Below are positions 1 to 6,286 of a DNA stretch of 9,862 bases, piece after piece. How positions within the stretch are numbered: the stretch's first letter is position 1; each line of letters opens with the position of its first letter. The stretch comes from Candidatus Bathyarchaeota archaeon (GTDB taxonomy: Archaea > Thermoproteota > Bathyarchaeia > 40CM-2-53-6), in assembly GCA_005888695.1 (NCBI GenBank), contig VBBH01000127.1, positions 1 to 9,862 on the forward strand. Direction: 5' to 3'. The position numbers and the translations under genes are program-made. The notes below the pieces were generated by a model. That model worked only from the letters and a program-made list of their open reading frames with translations, searched no databases and had not been told where the DNA came from.

Positions 1-1204
1 CAAGAAGGTACAACAGCTTGCGCGAATTGCTTACTGGACTAACATCATCCAATGGTTCGACTCCGGCGAATCCACGTCGAGTGAGATTCATCATAATTAA
101 CAAGAAGAAAGCGAAGACAAGATAGCCAGACATAAACAGGATAACCAGCCCGATGAGCGTTGCCGTGCGATGCCCGCTTGGTCCAAACATAGCCCTCGAG
201 ACGTGACCACCGTCCAATTGCCAAGCTGGTACAATGTTCAGGAAAGTAAGCAAAGCACCTATGTGGGCTGCAAACCACAACTCCTGATTTGGAAACAACA
301 AAGAGCCCTGAGCAGTCGCCGGCATGAGAATCCTCCCGACTATTAGTAGCAAAGGAGCCTCGCAACTCACGTTTGGGGTCGCACCTACGAGTGGCAAGCA
401 GAAGCCCAAATCCTGAGTGGCTCCACCAGTGATCAGTTGTTGAGCAATGGCTGGAGAAACCGTTGTGCTAAGAAGAAGACTGAATATCGCAATGACTATA
501 GTAACGATGAATCCGACAACAGGGCCTGACAATCCGAGATCAAAAAGCTGGTCCCGATTCTCGGGCGGACCTCGCAGAGAGATGAGGGCTCCAAAGGTTC
601 CGACCGGAGGCGGACCTGGGATAAAATATGGAAACGTCGCGTCGAGTCCATGATGATTCGTAGCGGCCTTGTGCCCAAATTCATGCAGCCCGATAATTGC
701 TAGTAAGCCGACGGCAAACAGACTTGCCTTTGTCAGGACACTCGAAGGCTCCACGAGAACTGTGAACAGGTCAGCGTTTGACCAGTTGAAATATCCTGCC
801 GCGAGGACAGTGGCGACCGTAGCAAAGAAGAGGGCAAGATTCAAGGTCGTCCTTGAGCCCTTTCTTTGTGGCTTGGGGAAAACCCGTACAGTTAATGTGT
901 CTCCAGCTCCTCGAATTGCGCCTATCAGATTGTGTTGCGCTAGTTCCTTGAGTAGGGTTCTGAATTTTTCGTGTGGTGGTTCTGCGGCAACTTGGATAGT
1001 TGGGATCCCGTATTGATCTATAAACGCGTCCTTGACCAAGAAATGTGATGCGACGAGACTTCGAATGGTATCTAGTGGTGGTCCTTGGTAGACTGTGAAT
1101 GTTACCTGGCTAGACTGGGTTGGTGGAGGGGTTTCGGCCGTGGCCGGAGCATCGCTCACTTGTTCGGCTCCTCGTTCACTAACGAGCCCGGTCGGCTCAG
1201 TCAT
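1..1204 (-). CDS. Site-2 protease-like (M50) membrane metalloprotease, C-terminus cut by window edge
   Basis: An intramembrane zinc metalloprotease of the site-2 protease type, expected to cleave membrane-anchored substrates such as regulators. The frame is open from about 1342 to the left edge; I start it at the ATG at 1204, giving at least 401 residues. Residues 1-32 are Pro/Thr/Ser-rich and look disordered. Residues 33-113 look like a soluble alpha/beta domain. A first membrane helix follows at about 119-138. The zinc motif HEFGH is at 174-178 at the end of a second helix, followed by a Pro-rich loop near 196-200. The second zinc-ligand motif LDGGH is at 330-334, between further hydrophobic segments. 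Both catalytic signatures are intact. A GTG at 1321 would add 39 residues, but they are of doubtful coding character. The stop lies outside the window. Family assignment is confident; the substrate is unknown. Confidence 0.9.
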   Translation of the reverse strand, partial: MTEPTGLVSERGAEQVSDAPATAETPPPTQSSQVTFTVYQGPPLDTIRSLVASHFLVKDAFIDQYGIPTIQVAAEPPHEKFRTLLKELAQHNLIGAIRGAGDTLTVRVFPKPQRKGSRTTLNLALFFATVATVLAAGYFNWSNADLFTVLVEPSSVLTKASLFAVGLLAIIGLHEFGHKAATNHHGLDATFPYFIPGPPPVGTFGALISLRGPPENRDQLFDLGLSGPVVGFIVTIVIAIFSLLLSTTVSPAIAQQLITGGATQDLGFCLPLVGATPNVSCEAPLLLIVGRILMPATAQGSLLFPNQELWFAAHIGALLTFLNIVPAWQLDGGHVSRAMFGPSGHRTATLIGLVILFMSGYLVFAFFLLIMMNLTRRGFAGVEPLDDVSPVSNSRKLLYLL

Positions 1205-1329
1205 CGATTTAAACGTGTTGTCAGATTCTTGAAAAACATGAGTGATTCGGGTAAAACCGCCTACACCTGATTTTGGTGTTTCGCTGATCGCAAAGCCAAC
1301 TGGGTTGCCTTTACCAAGCACTGCGTGAG

Positions 1330-1647
1330 TTATTGAAACGCTTCATACTGCTTCTTCGCATCAAGGACGCAGTCGGAGAAATCAGAGAGTTTCCAGTTTT
1401 TTCTCTCTTCGAAGACTATCCCAAGCTCCTCGTATAATCTTCGAGAGATAGCCAGCAATAGGATTTCGATCTTGCCAGGAACAGGGAAACACTTGTACAA
1501 GCACTTCGCGTAAAAATCAGGCTTTCTGATCGCGATTCTAGGGTCAAGATATAGACACAGCACTTTTGCGGTCTCACCCAATTGGGTTTCAAGCCCGCTA
1601 GTAATCGCGTCCTCCAAGATCACATCAAAGGAAGCATTACTGCTCAT
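1330..1647 (-). CDS. Small soluble protein resembling the NitrOD5 (putative output) domain
   Basis: A 105-residue soluble protein, mostly predicted helical, with no membrane segment or signal peptide. From memory its pattern resembles the NitrOD5 domain of Thaumarchaeota: an LEDAI start, a hydrophobic-aromatic KVLCLYL segment at 28-34, a basic stretch near 39-45, a KCLYKCF helix near 48-54, and an IEILLLAISRRLYEELGI helix at 60-77. That match needs a profile search. The domain is named as a putative signalling output module; no biochemistry is known to me. The start ATG overlaps the stop of the upstream membrane gene in an ATGA (1644-1647), which implies translational coupling and a shared function. 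It is followed by 125 bases before the protease start at 1204. It contains three Cys (residues 31, 49, 53) but no metal motif I recognise. Confidence 0.75.
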   Translation of the reverse strand: MSSNASFDVILEDAITSGLETQLGETAKVLCLYLDPRIAIRKPDFYAKCLYKCFPVPGKIEILLLAISRRLYEELGIVFEERKNWKLSDFSDCVLDAKKQYEAFQ

Positions 1648-1937
1648 TTCTTTAGCATCACAAACCTTGAAAATCTGTACGTTATGAAAATAGCAAACAA
1701 GACCATCGAGACCGTGTGAAGCATCATCCCGTACAAGCTGATTGATCCTAGATTGATGACTCCAATCGAGTCCAAAACTCTCGGGATCTCGGAGATCGCC
1801 CAGACAGAGAGGAACGCTGCCAGCTGGAACTGAAAGCTCTTCACGGTTCCTGCCGAAAGGGCCATTCTCAAGAATAGAATCAATGCGACGAGGACCCCGG
1901 AGAGAATTCCTAGCTCAACCGGTACAATTACATCCAC
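1644..1937 (-). CDS. Small three-helix membrane protein (second of a tandem pair)
   Basis: A 97-residue integral membrane protein of unknown function. Hydrophobic segments lie at about 8-27, 36-55 and 67-88, with a short basic C-terminus (RFSRFVMLKK). Translation starts at GTG (1935-1937), whose first base is the last base of the TAG stop of the upstream membrane gene; its own stop overlaps the downstream ATG. It is therefore the middle gene of a tightly coupled three-gene unit. The helix layout and several positions match the upstream protein: a TVRT/TVKS turn before helix 2, an LDSFSVVVL/LHTVSMVLF stretch in helix 3, and a final Tyr/Arg-rich end. I infer the pair arose by duplication and may act as a heterodimer. 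No catalytic or binding motif is visible. Confidence 0.75.
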   Translation of the reverse strand: MDVIVPVELGILSGVLVALILFLRMALSAGTVKSFQFQLAAFLSVWAISEIPRVLDSIGVINLGSISLYGMMLHTVSMVLFAIFITYRFSRFVMLKK

Positions 1938-2219
1938 TAGGCGAAGCCTCCCCTTTTTGCATAGTATATCCCAAAAGAGATCAAAACGACTACCGAGAAA
2001 CTATCGAGAAAGGCACGTGCGGGATAGCCTACGACCAGGGTGAAAAGAAGATGATACGTTCCATGGCCAAGCGCAAACAGACCCAGAAGTGAACTCAGAA
2101 TTCTGAGTGTCCTAACTGTTGTCTTGAAGACAAGATAGAACGGAACTAGGGAAGCTCCAATGAGGCATGCGGCGTTAATGAGACCTAGGACAGTTTCTAT
2201 TAGCGTATTTCTTCGTCAT
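1937..2219 (-). pseudogene. Small three-helix membrane protein, apparently frameshifted near its start (or using a non-standard start)
   Basis: The frame ending at TAG 1937-1939 is open back to codon 2215 (92 codons) and encodes an obvious membrane protein: helices at about codons 8-30, 38-62 and 68-86, then a basic tail (YYAKRGGFA). It has no ATG, GTG or TTG near the beginning; a TGA at 2216-2218 closes it upstream. The promoter-appropriate ATG at 2217-2219 is one base out of frame and alone yields only 14 residues. A TATA-like element lies about 23 bases upstream of this ATG, suggesting a leaderless start exactly there. Possible explanations are a single-base insertion (assembly error or mutation), a +1 shift, or initiation at a rare codon such as ATA at 2198-2200. 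The stop overlaps the next gene's GTG, and the protein resembles that neighbour. Function is unknown. Confidence 0.65.
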
Positions 2220-2237
2220 CGAATCGAGCATCCACCC

Positions 2238-2247
2238 AGATAAAAGA
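2238..2247 (-). promoter_or_regulatory. TATA-like element of the three-gene membrane/NitrOD5-like cluster
   Basis: On the minus strand this reads CTTTTATCTG, centred about 23 bases upstream of the ATG at 2219, the usual archaeal TATA-to-start distance for a leaderless mRNA. It supports transcription beginning at or next to that ATG and so bears on the frameshift question for the first gene. Confidence 0.45.
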
Positions 2248-2332
2248 TTCGCAAAAGTGCGCACAGTTTACGAGGAAGGATTAGTCCAGTAGGGATGTCA
2301 TGGCTCAGCCGGAAAATGGTAACTCTCCGCGA

Positions 2333-3226
2333 CTAGGTTCGCTGTGTTCCTCTAACCGGTGGCCCCTCAGGGACTGCGCTAATTGCGAACCTAGTGGCCC
2401 GCCTCACTATCAATGCAACTTCGACGATTGTTGCAATGAGAAAAAGCCAGTAAACAATTCTCAATAATGCAAACCAGTCCGAAGAACGGAGTGGACCTGA
2501 ACCAAACGACAATAGAAGTATTCCAGAAAAGATCGCAGTAGGCGCAGTTACTGTCACAAAGTCAATGGGTCCCGCCACGACATCCAGGAACCCGGATGAA
2601 GCGGACATTGTGAGTATGAAGTTCAAACCCTTTTCCCACAGTCGGCGAAGCTCGATACTTTGTTCTGTCTTTTCACGAGACAAGGGCAGGAAGAGCATGC
2701 TGGAGATGTAAGTATGAATATCGGATGCATACGCCAGAAGTTTCGGCACATCATATTCGCTTTCAACGTCTGGTGGGGATGGAAGCTTTCTCCCCAAGAT
2801 AGATTGGATTCCCTTATGATCAGGGTATTTTTCCTTTATGGAATCTCTGACTTGTTGCGTACTGATCTGGAGTTCTGAAGCTGTGTCATGCAGACTCTGG
2901 ATTTCGCTAGGCATCATCCGGTAGTGGGAGCGCAGCAAAAGAACCGACGTGAGTGTTAGAGACAGAGAAGCGATGAGCCCCCCGATTGTTGAGCTTAGGA
3001 CTGGACCAACATCAATAGGCAGGAAGAGATTGCCTATAATCACAATTGGTATGGATATGATAAACCAGGGCCTCTGCCGCAGATGGAACACGATTCCAAC
3101 GTAGAATCTGCGCCGAAGAGGAAGACTCCTCGATTCCTGGACGAGGTATTCCTTTAGCCAATCGACCTCATCTGACGACTTCTCTTCTGGAGGCAAGTTG
3201 GACTGCAAACGCAAACCGGGTGACAC
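2333..3226 (-). CDS. Unrecognised four-helix membrane protein
   Basis: A 297-residue integral membrane protein that I cannot assign to a family. The N-terminus (1-53) is charged and cytosolic-looking. Hydrophobic pairs follow at about 54-70 and 76-98. Residues 103-205 form a polar, largely helical domain with Pro-rich breaks near 148-153. Two more helices lie at about 225-242 and 252-274, and a short Pro/Arg tail ends the protein. The 2+2 helix layout around a soluble domain suggests a scaffold or sensor, but no catalytic motif is visible. The longest frame starts at GTG 3226, but a TATA-like stretch abuts that codon, so the true start may be TTG at 3214 or 3208, six residues or fewer further in. 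It is a single-gene unit, head to head with the acetyltransferase. Confidence 0.75.
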   Translation of the reverse strand: MSPGLRLQSNLPPEEKSSDEVDWLKEYLVQESRSLPLRRRFYVGIVFHLRQRPWFIISIPIVIIGNLFLPIDVGPVLSSTIGGLIASLSLTLTSVLLLRSHYRMMPSEIQSLHDTASELQISTQQVRDSIKEKYPDHKGIQSILGRKLPSPPDVESEYDVPKLLAYASDIHTYISSMLFLPLSREKTEQSIELRRLWEKGLNFILTMSASSGFLDVVAGPIDFVTVTAPTAIFSGILLLSFGSGPLRSSDWFALLRIVYWLFLIATIVEVALIVRRATRFAISAVPEGPPVRGTQRT

Positions 3227-3235
3227 TATTAAAAA
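3227..3235 (-). promoter_or_regulatory. TATA-like element for the four-helix membrane gene
   Basis: The minus strand reads TTTTTAATA here, directly before the GTG at 3226. A transcription start about 25 bases downstream would fall near 3206, beyond that GTG and next to in-frame TTG codons at 3214 and 3208. This argues that the annotated start is slightly too long. Confidence 0.4.
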
Positions 3236-3340
3236 GCGTCATAATCAAGCCCCCGTGGGAGCGAATCCCTGTCTTCCTAATCTCTCTATGAAGAATGGGT
3301 CGTAACCGCAACTAGTCTGCAGCGTAACCACCGTCAAGAT

Positions 3341-3347
3341 ATTATAC
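3341..3347 (+). promoter_or_regulatory. TATA-like element for the acetyltransferase gene
   Basis: The sequence ATTATAC lies here on the plus strand. A start of transcription about 27 bases on would be near 3371, after the GTG at 3358 but before the in-frame ATG at 3385, favouring the ATG as translation start. Confidence 0.45.
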
Positions 3348-3384
3348 GTGAACCCGAGTGTATCCCGACACCGAGTCGGCAAAG

Positions 3385-3873
3385 ATGCTTGAGGCTCCTC
3401 ATCTACTCCGGCCATTCAACCCACAGGATCTCTCAGCGGTCATTGAGATTAATCGTGTTTGCCTCCCAGAGAATTATAGTCCCTACTTTTTCATGGAGGT
3501 TTTCAAGAGCTGCCCAGAGGCCTTCATCGTTGCCGAGACATCGGCCAAGGTTGCGGGGTACATCATGTGCCGCGTCGAGTTCGGATTCTCCGACACGCGG
3601 AGGTTCAGAATGGCCCGAAAAGGGCACATAGTCTCTGTCGCCGTCCTGCCAGAGTACAGACGTCAGGGAATCGGTAGAGAACTAGTCGAGGCGGCACTAA
3701 GGGCTCTGGCCGGGAACGGAGCCGAGGAATGTTTTCTTGAAGTTCGGACTGTCAATGAAGAAGCTGTCCGGCTGTACAAGCAGATGACGTTCGAGATTAC
3801 CCGAACCATCACGCACTATTATCATGACGGGGCCGATGCCTATTTGATGAGCATAAAGCTAACCCGAGCCTAG
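3385..3873 (+). CDS. rimI: RimI/Ard1-type GNAT N-terminal protein acetyltransferase
   Basis: Transfers the acetyl group of acetyl-CoA to N-terminal alpha-amino groups of proteins, in the cytosol. It has a GNAT fold with the archaeal NAT pattern: LRPFNPQDLSAVIEINRVCLPENY with an aromatic-rich SPYFF substrate segment near the N-terminus, the acetyl-CoA loop VAVLPEYRRQGIGREL (R/QxxGxG) in the middle, and LEVRTVNEEAVRLYKQMTFE in the C-terminal third, ending with the aromatic HYYHDGADAYLM strand typical of protein NATs. From ATG 3385 it is 162 residues; a GTG at 3358 in the same frame would add nine residues but lies upstream of the predicted transcription start. It ends 15 bases before the convergent stop of the small two-helix gene. 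It looks complete and ordinary for the family. Confidence 0.92.
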   Translation: MLEAPHLLRPFNPQDLSAVIEINRVCLPENYSPYFFMEVFKSCPEAFIVAETSAKVAGYIMCRVEFGFSDTRRFRMARKGHIVSVAVLPEYRRQGIGRELVEAALRALAGNGAEECFLEVRTVNEEAVRLYKQMTFEITRTITHYYHDGADAYLMSIKLTRA

Positions 3874-3888
3874 GCAGGAAACCATACC

Positions 3889-4191
3889 TTAACGAGTTGC
3901 AGTCTCGCCCGCACTTCTCTTTCTCGAGGCTACCATCCATCCGATCAGCAGTAGAATGGTCGGAGAATAGACTATAGCCAGCTCGAATTCGAGCGGGAAA
4001 AATCTGATTCCATCGAGCCCAGATATCAAAACTGCTGCAGAGACAATGAGCATGATAGAAAGGGCAGTTTTCAGAGAAGAATACTCTTCATCAGGCAGCT
4101 GTGTTTCGGCTAATTCTCGTCGCCTTCGAAAAAAGGGGATTGTCTCAGTCTTCTTCCTGCTTTCTTCCTCGTGCCGTTCTTTGTTCCTCAA
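3889..4191 (-). CDS. Small two-helix membrane protein overlapping rpoK
   Basis: A 100-residue protein of unknown function. Residues 1-38 are highly charged ([18 protein letters not shown]) and probably cytosolic. Hydrophobic helices lie at about 43-58 and 71-88, followed by a basic tail. The only plausible start is TTG at 4191, giving a 47-base overlap with the 3' end of rpoK in another frame; the next Met lies inside the first helix. It seems to be the last gene of the thermosome-rpoK transcript, so it would be translated by coupling or re-initiation. I cannot exclude that the first 15 codons are non-coding, but the helical region is convincingly protein-like. No family is recognised. Confidence 0.6.
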   Translation of the reverse strand: MRNKERHEEESRKKTETIPFFRRRRELAETQLPDEEYSSLKTALSIMLIVSAAVLISGLDGIRFFPLEFELAIVYSPTILLLIGWMVASRKRSAGETATR

Positions 4192-4474
4192 GGGTCTCTG
4201 GCACGAGCAGCCACTTCAAGGGAATGTTCTGGCTGGTTCCATCAGGAAGCGATCGTCGTATACTGATGGGAAGAACGCCTTCTCGAAGTTCCACGAGTGC
4301 AATATCGATCGGGGACATGGTGCCCTCGGGTAGCTCAAGGAGCACAGGTGCTCCCATCGAGACTTGCAAGGCTCTGGCCCCGACGACCCGAGCCTTTTCG
4401 AACCGCGTGAGTTTAGGGGGCCCGATAGTTATCTGTTCGGGCTCTCTAAAACTCGCCTGCGCCCTCTCCGTCAC
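4145..4474 (-). CDS. rpoK: DNA-directed RNA polymerase subunit K (Rpb6/omega homologue)
   Basis: Small assembly subunit of archaeal RNA polymerase, equivalent to eukaryotic Rpb6 and bacterial omega; it clamps the largest subunit. The family signature is clear at residues 22-46 ([20 protein letters not shown], then APVLLE), followed by [26 protein letters not shown] at 54-79 and an IPLKWLL end. At 109 residues it is longer than many archaeal RpoK proteins because of a polar N-terminal lead and a charged C-terminal tail (residues 92-109). It starts at GTG 4474 inside the 3' end of the thermosome gene (29-base overlap), and its tail overlaps the next gene by 47 bases. Co-transcription with the thermosome is inferred from the overlap and the absence of a separate promoter. 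Confidence 0.95.
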   Translation of the reverse strand: MTERAQASFREPEQITIGPPKLTRFEKARVVGARALQVSMGAPVLLELPEGTMSPIDIALVELREGVLPISIRRSLPDGTSQNIPLKWLLVPETLEEQRTARGRKQEED

Positions 4475-6098
4475 CCTCGTCCTTTGGCCCGGCCGGTCCC
4501 TTGCCTTCTTTGGACTTCGCCGCGGCTATTACGTCATCGATCTTCAGAATCATCCCTGCGGCTTCTGTTGCGGATTTTATGACTTGAGCCTTCACGCTCA
4601 ACGGTTCTAGGATGCCTTTTTCCTCGAGGTTTGATACCTTTCCATCTTCAATGTCAACCCCCGCCCAAATCTGCCCTTTTTCATGGGCTGCCCTCAATTG
4701 TACCATTATGTCGATTGGTTCCAATCCCGCATTCTCTGCCAGGGCCATGGGCACTGTTTCCAAAGCGTCTGCGAAGGCAATCACGGCTAGCTGCTCTTTG
4801 CCCGAGAGCTTCTGAGAGTGCTCTCGCAGCCTCCGTGCCATCTCGGCCTCGGGAGCTCCTCCCCCGGCCACTACAAGGGGCTCTCGTATCACGTCCCTGA
4901 CAACGCATAACGCGTCGTGCAAGGATCTCTCAGCCTCATCAACTAATCTCTCACTTCCTCCTCGCACTAGAATGGTGACTGCCTTCGGATTCTTGCATCC
5001 CTCGATGAAGACCATCTTGTCATCGGCGACCTTTTTCTCCTCGACGATTTTTGCGTATCCTAGGTCGCTCGATTTCAGATCGTCCAGATTACTGATCACT
5101 TTGGCGCCCGTTGCCTTCACGAGTTTCTCAATGTCGGATTGCTTGACTCGTCTGACGGCCAATATTCCATCCTTTGCGAGATAGTGCTGTGCAACATCGT
5201 CGATTCCCTTCTCACACAACAATACATTCGCTCCAGTATCAGCGATCTTGTCGACCATATTCTTGAGCATGTTTTCCTCCTCGTCAAGGAACGCCTTCAT
5301 CTGATCAGGGTTCTCAATATTGATCTTCGCATCAAACTCGGTCTTTTCCACTTCCAACGGAAGATCTACCAGAGCAATCTTTGCTTCTTCAATACGCTTA
5401 GGCATGCCAGGATGGACGACTTCTTTGTCGAGGACGATCCCTTTGATCAGCTCAGTATCAGTCAGGGACTCGCCAGGTTTCTTCTCGACCTTGATATCCT
5501 CAATATCAACATTGAATCCGCCCGGCGTCTTCTCCGCGACTTGAAGTACCGCGTTTACTGCCAATTCGGCCATTGATTCCTTATGCTCTGCCAAGAGCTT
5601 GCTAGCGAGAGACACTTCGGCCACTCGCCTCAGAATCTGTTTGTCCGAAGGGTCGGCCTTCAACGCAATCTCCTGAAGTATTTCGAGAGCCCGGGTGGAC
5701 GCTTGGCGATAGCCGTCGACTATAACTGTCGGATGAACATCCTTGTCGATCAACTCCTCCGCCTTTTTCAAAAGCTCGCCCGCAACGACTACAGACGTGG
5801 TTGTGCCGTCTCCGACCTCGTCATCCTGAGTCTTCGCGACCTCGACCATCATCTTCGCAGCAGGGTGTTGAACTTCCATCTCATCTAGAATAGTGGCTCC
5901 ATCGTTTGTAATCGTTACATCTCCAAAACTATCGACTAGCATCTTGTCCATCCCGCGAGGACCGAGAGATGTCCTAACAGTCTCGGCTATGATCTTAGCT
6001 GCCAGAATGTTTCCTCTCTGGGCATCGCGGCCACGGTTTCTAGATGTTCCTTCCTTTAGAATAATGACAGGTTGTCCGGCAAGTTCCGCTGCGGCCAA
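4446..6098 (-). CDS. Thermosome subunit (group II chaperonin)
   Basis: ATP-driven cytosolic chaperonin forming a two-ring complex that folds proteins, homologous to eukaryotic CCT/TCP-1. The protein is 550 residues, the usual length. The nucleotide-binding equatorial domain shows [12 protein letters not shown] at 43-54, [11 protein letters not shown] at 61-71 and GDGTTT at 96-101 (Asp97 being the expected Mg/catalytic residue). The apical domain is in the middle, followed by [13 protein letters not shown] and WAGVDIEDG near the C-terminus. The tail is Gly/Asp/Glu-rich and ends GEGAGEF, without the GGM repeats common in thermosomes. The start is TTG at 6098: it is the only plausible start, it gives the expected N-terminus, and an AGAGGAGAT ribosome site lies 13 bases upstream. 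A strong TATA box is at 6151-6159. rpoK overlaps its end. Confidence 0.97.
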   Translation of the reverse strand: MAAAELAGQPVIILKEGTSRNRGRDAQRGNILAAKIIAETVRTSLGPRGMDKMLVDSFGDVTITNDGATILDEMEVQHPAAKMMVEVAKTQDDEVGDGTTTSVVVAGELLKKAEELIDKDVHPTVIVDGYRQASTRALEILQEIALKADPSDKQILRRVAEVSLASKLLAEHKESMAELAVNAVLQVAEKTPGGFNVDIEDIKVEKKPGESLTDTELIKGIVLDKEVVHPGMPKRIEEAKIALVDLPLEVEKTEFDAKINIENPDQMKAFLDEEENMLKNMVDKIADTGANVLLCEKGIDDVAQHYLAKDGILAVRRVKQSDIEKLVKATGAKVISNLDDLKSSDLGYAKIVEEKKVADDKMVFIEGCKNPKAVTILVRGGSERLVDEAERSLHDALCVVRDVIREPLVVAGGGAPEAEMARRLREHSQKLSGKEQLAVIAFADALETVPMALAENAGLEPIDIMVQLRAAHEKGQIWAGVDIEDGKVSNLEEKGILEPLSVKAQVIKSATEAAGMILKIDDVIAAAKSKEGKGPAGPKDEGDGEGAGEF

Positions 6099-6110
6099 TT
6101 GTATTCCACA

Positions 6111-6119
6111 ATCTCCTCT
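6111..6119 (-). promoter_or_regulatory. Ribosome binding site of the thermosome gene
   Basis: The minus strand reads AGAGGAGAT, a good match to the 16S 3' end, 13 bases before the TTG at 6098. Spacing is on the long side, but no ATG or GTG is available in frame nearby, so it supports the TTG start. Confidence 0.5.
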
Positions 6120-6150
6120 AGTGTTACAGTGATGAGCTGGGGAAATAGTC

Positions 6151-6163
6151 GATATAAATCTTA
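6151..6163 (-). promoter_or_regulatory. TATA box and BRE of the thermosome gene
   Basis: The minus strand reads TAAGATTTATATC, a near-consensus archaeal TATA box preceded by a purine-rich BRE. Transcription should begin near 6129, giving a leader of about 30 bases that contains the ribosome site at 6111-6119. The box lies within an imperfect inverted repeat, GTCG...CGAC, at 6148-6169. Confidence 0.75.
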
Positions 6164-6185
6164 TCCGACGACAAGCCGTCCTGTT

Positions 6186-6212
6186 ACAAGAGAATTAGAC
6201 TCTTGTTTTTTT
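6186..6212 (+). repeat. Perfect 7-bp inverted repeat with T-run between divergent promoters
   Basis: ACAAGAG (6186-6192) and its exact complement CTCTTGT (6200-6206) are separated by seven bases and followed by a run of seven T (6206-6212). The shape is that of an intrinsic terminator for plus-strand transcription, but no plus-strand gene ends here. The element sits about 35-40 bases from both the thermosome and aminotransferase TATA boxes, so an operator for a dimeric regulator is the alternative reading. Confidence 0.5.
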
Positions 6213-6231
6213 GATTCGCCAACTGTGAAGG

Positions 6232-6240
6232 CTTTTTAGT
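6232..6240 (+). promoter_or_regulatory. TATA-like element of the aminotransferase gene
   Basis: CTTTTTAGT lies about 50 bases before the ATG at 6287, placing transcription start near 6262 and a leader of about 25 bases. The leader ends with GGTGA at 6279-6283, an archaeal-type ribosome site very close to the ATG. Confidence 0.4.
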
Positions 6241-6286
6241 GGTGTCTTGGGCGGCATAGTCGATACCTGCTCCGTCGTGGTGAATT

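Noticed and set aside
45..365. Minus-strand open frame of 106 codons
   Set aside because: Out-of-frame shadow of the protease; the other minus frame carries LDGGH and membrane helices.
669..1016. Plus-strand open frame of 115 codons
   Set aside because: It lies antisense to the protease gene across its HEFGH motif and helices; the minus-strand frame is clearly the real one.
1205..1329. N-terminal extension of the protease up to GTG 1321
   Set aside because: The frame is open, but only about 40 codons, which chance allows. ATG 1204 begins a typical flexible N-terminus, and the stretch probably holds the promoter. I see nothing else in it.
4101..4610. Plus-strand open frame of 169 codons
   Set aside because: Antisense to rpoK and the thermosome end; composition is unlike a real protein.
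5139..5576. Plus-strand open frame of 145 codons
   Set aside because: Antisense to the thermosome apical domain; no promoter or family pattern.
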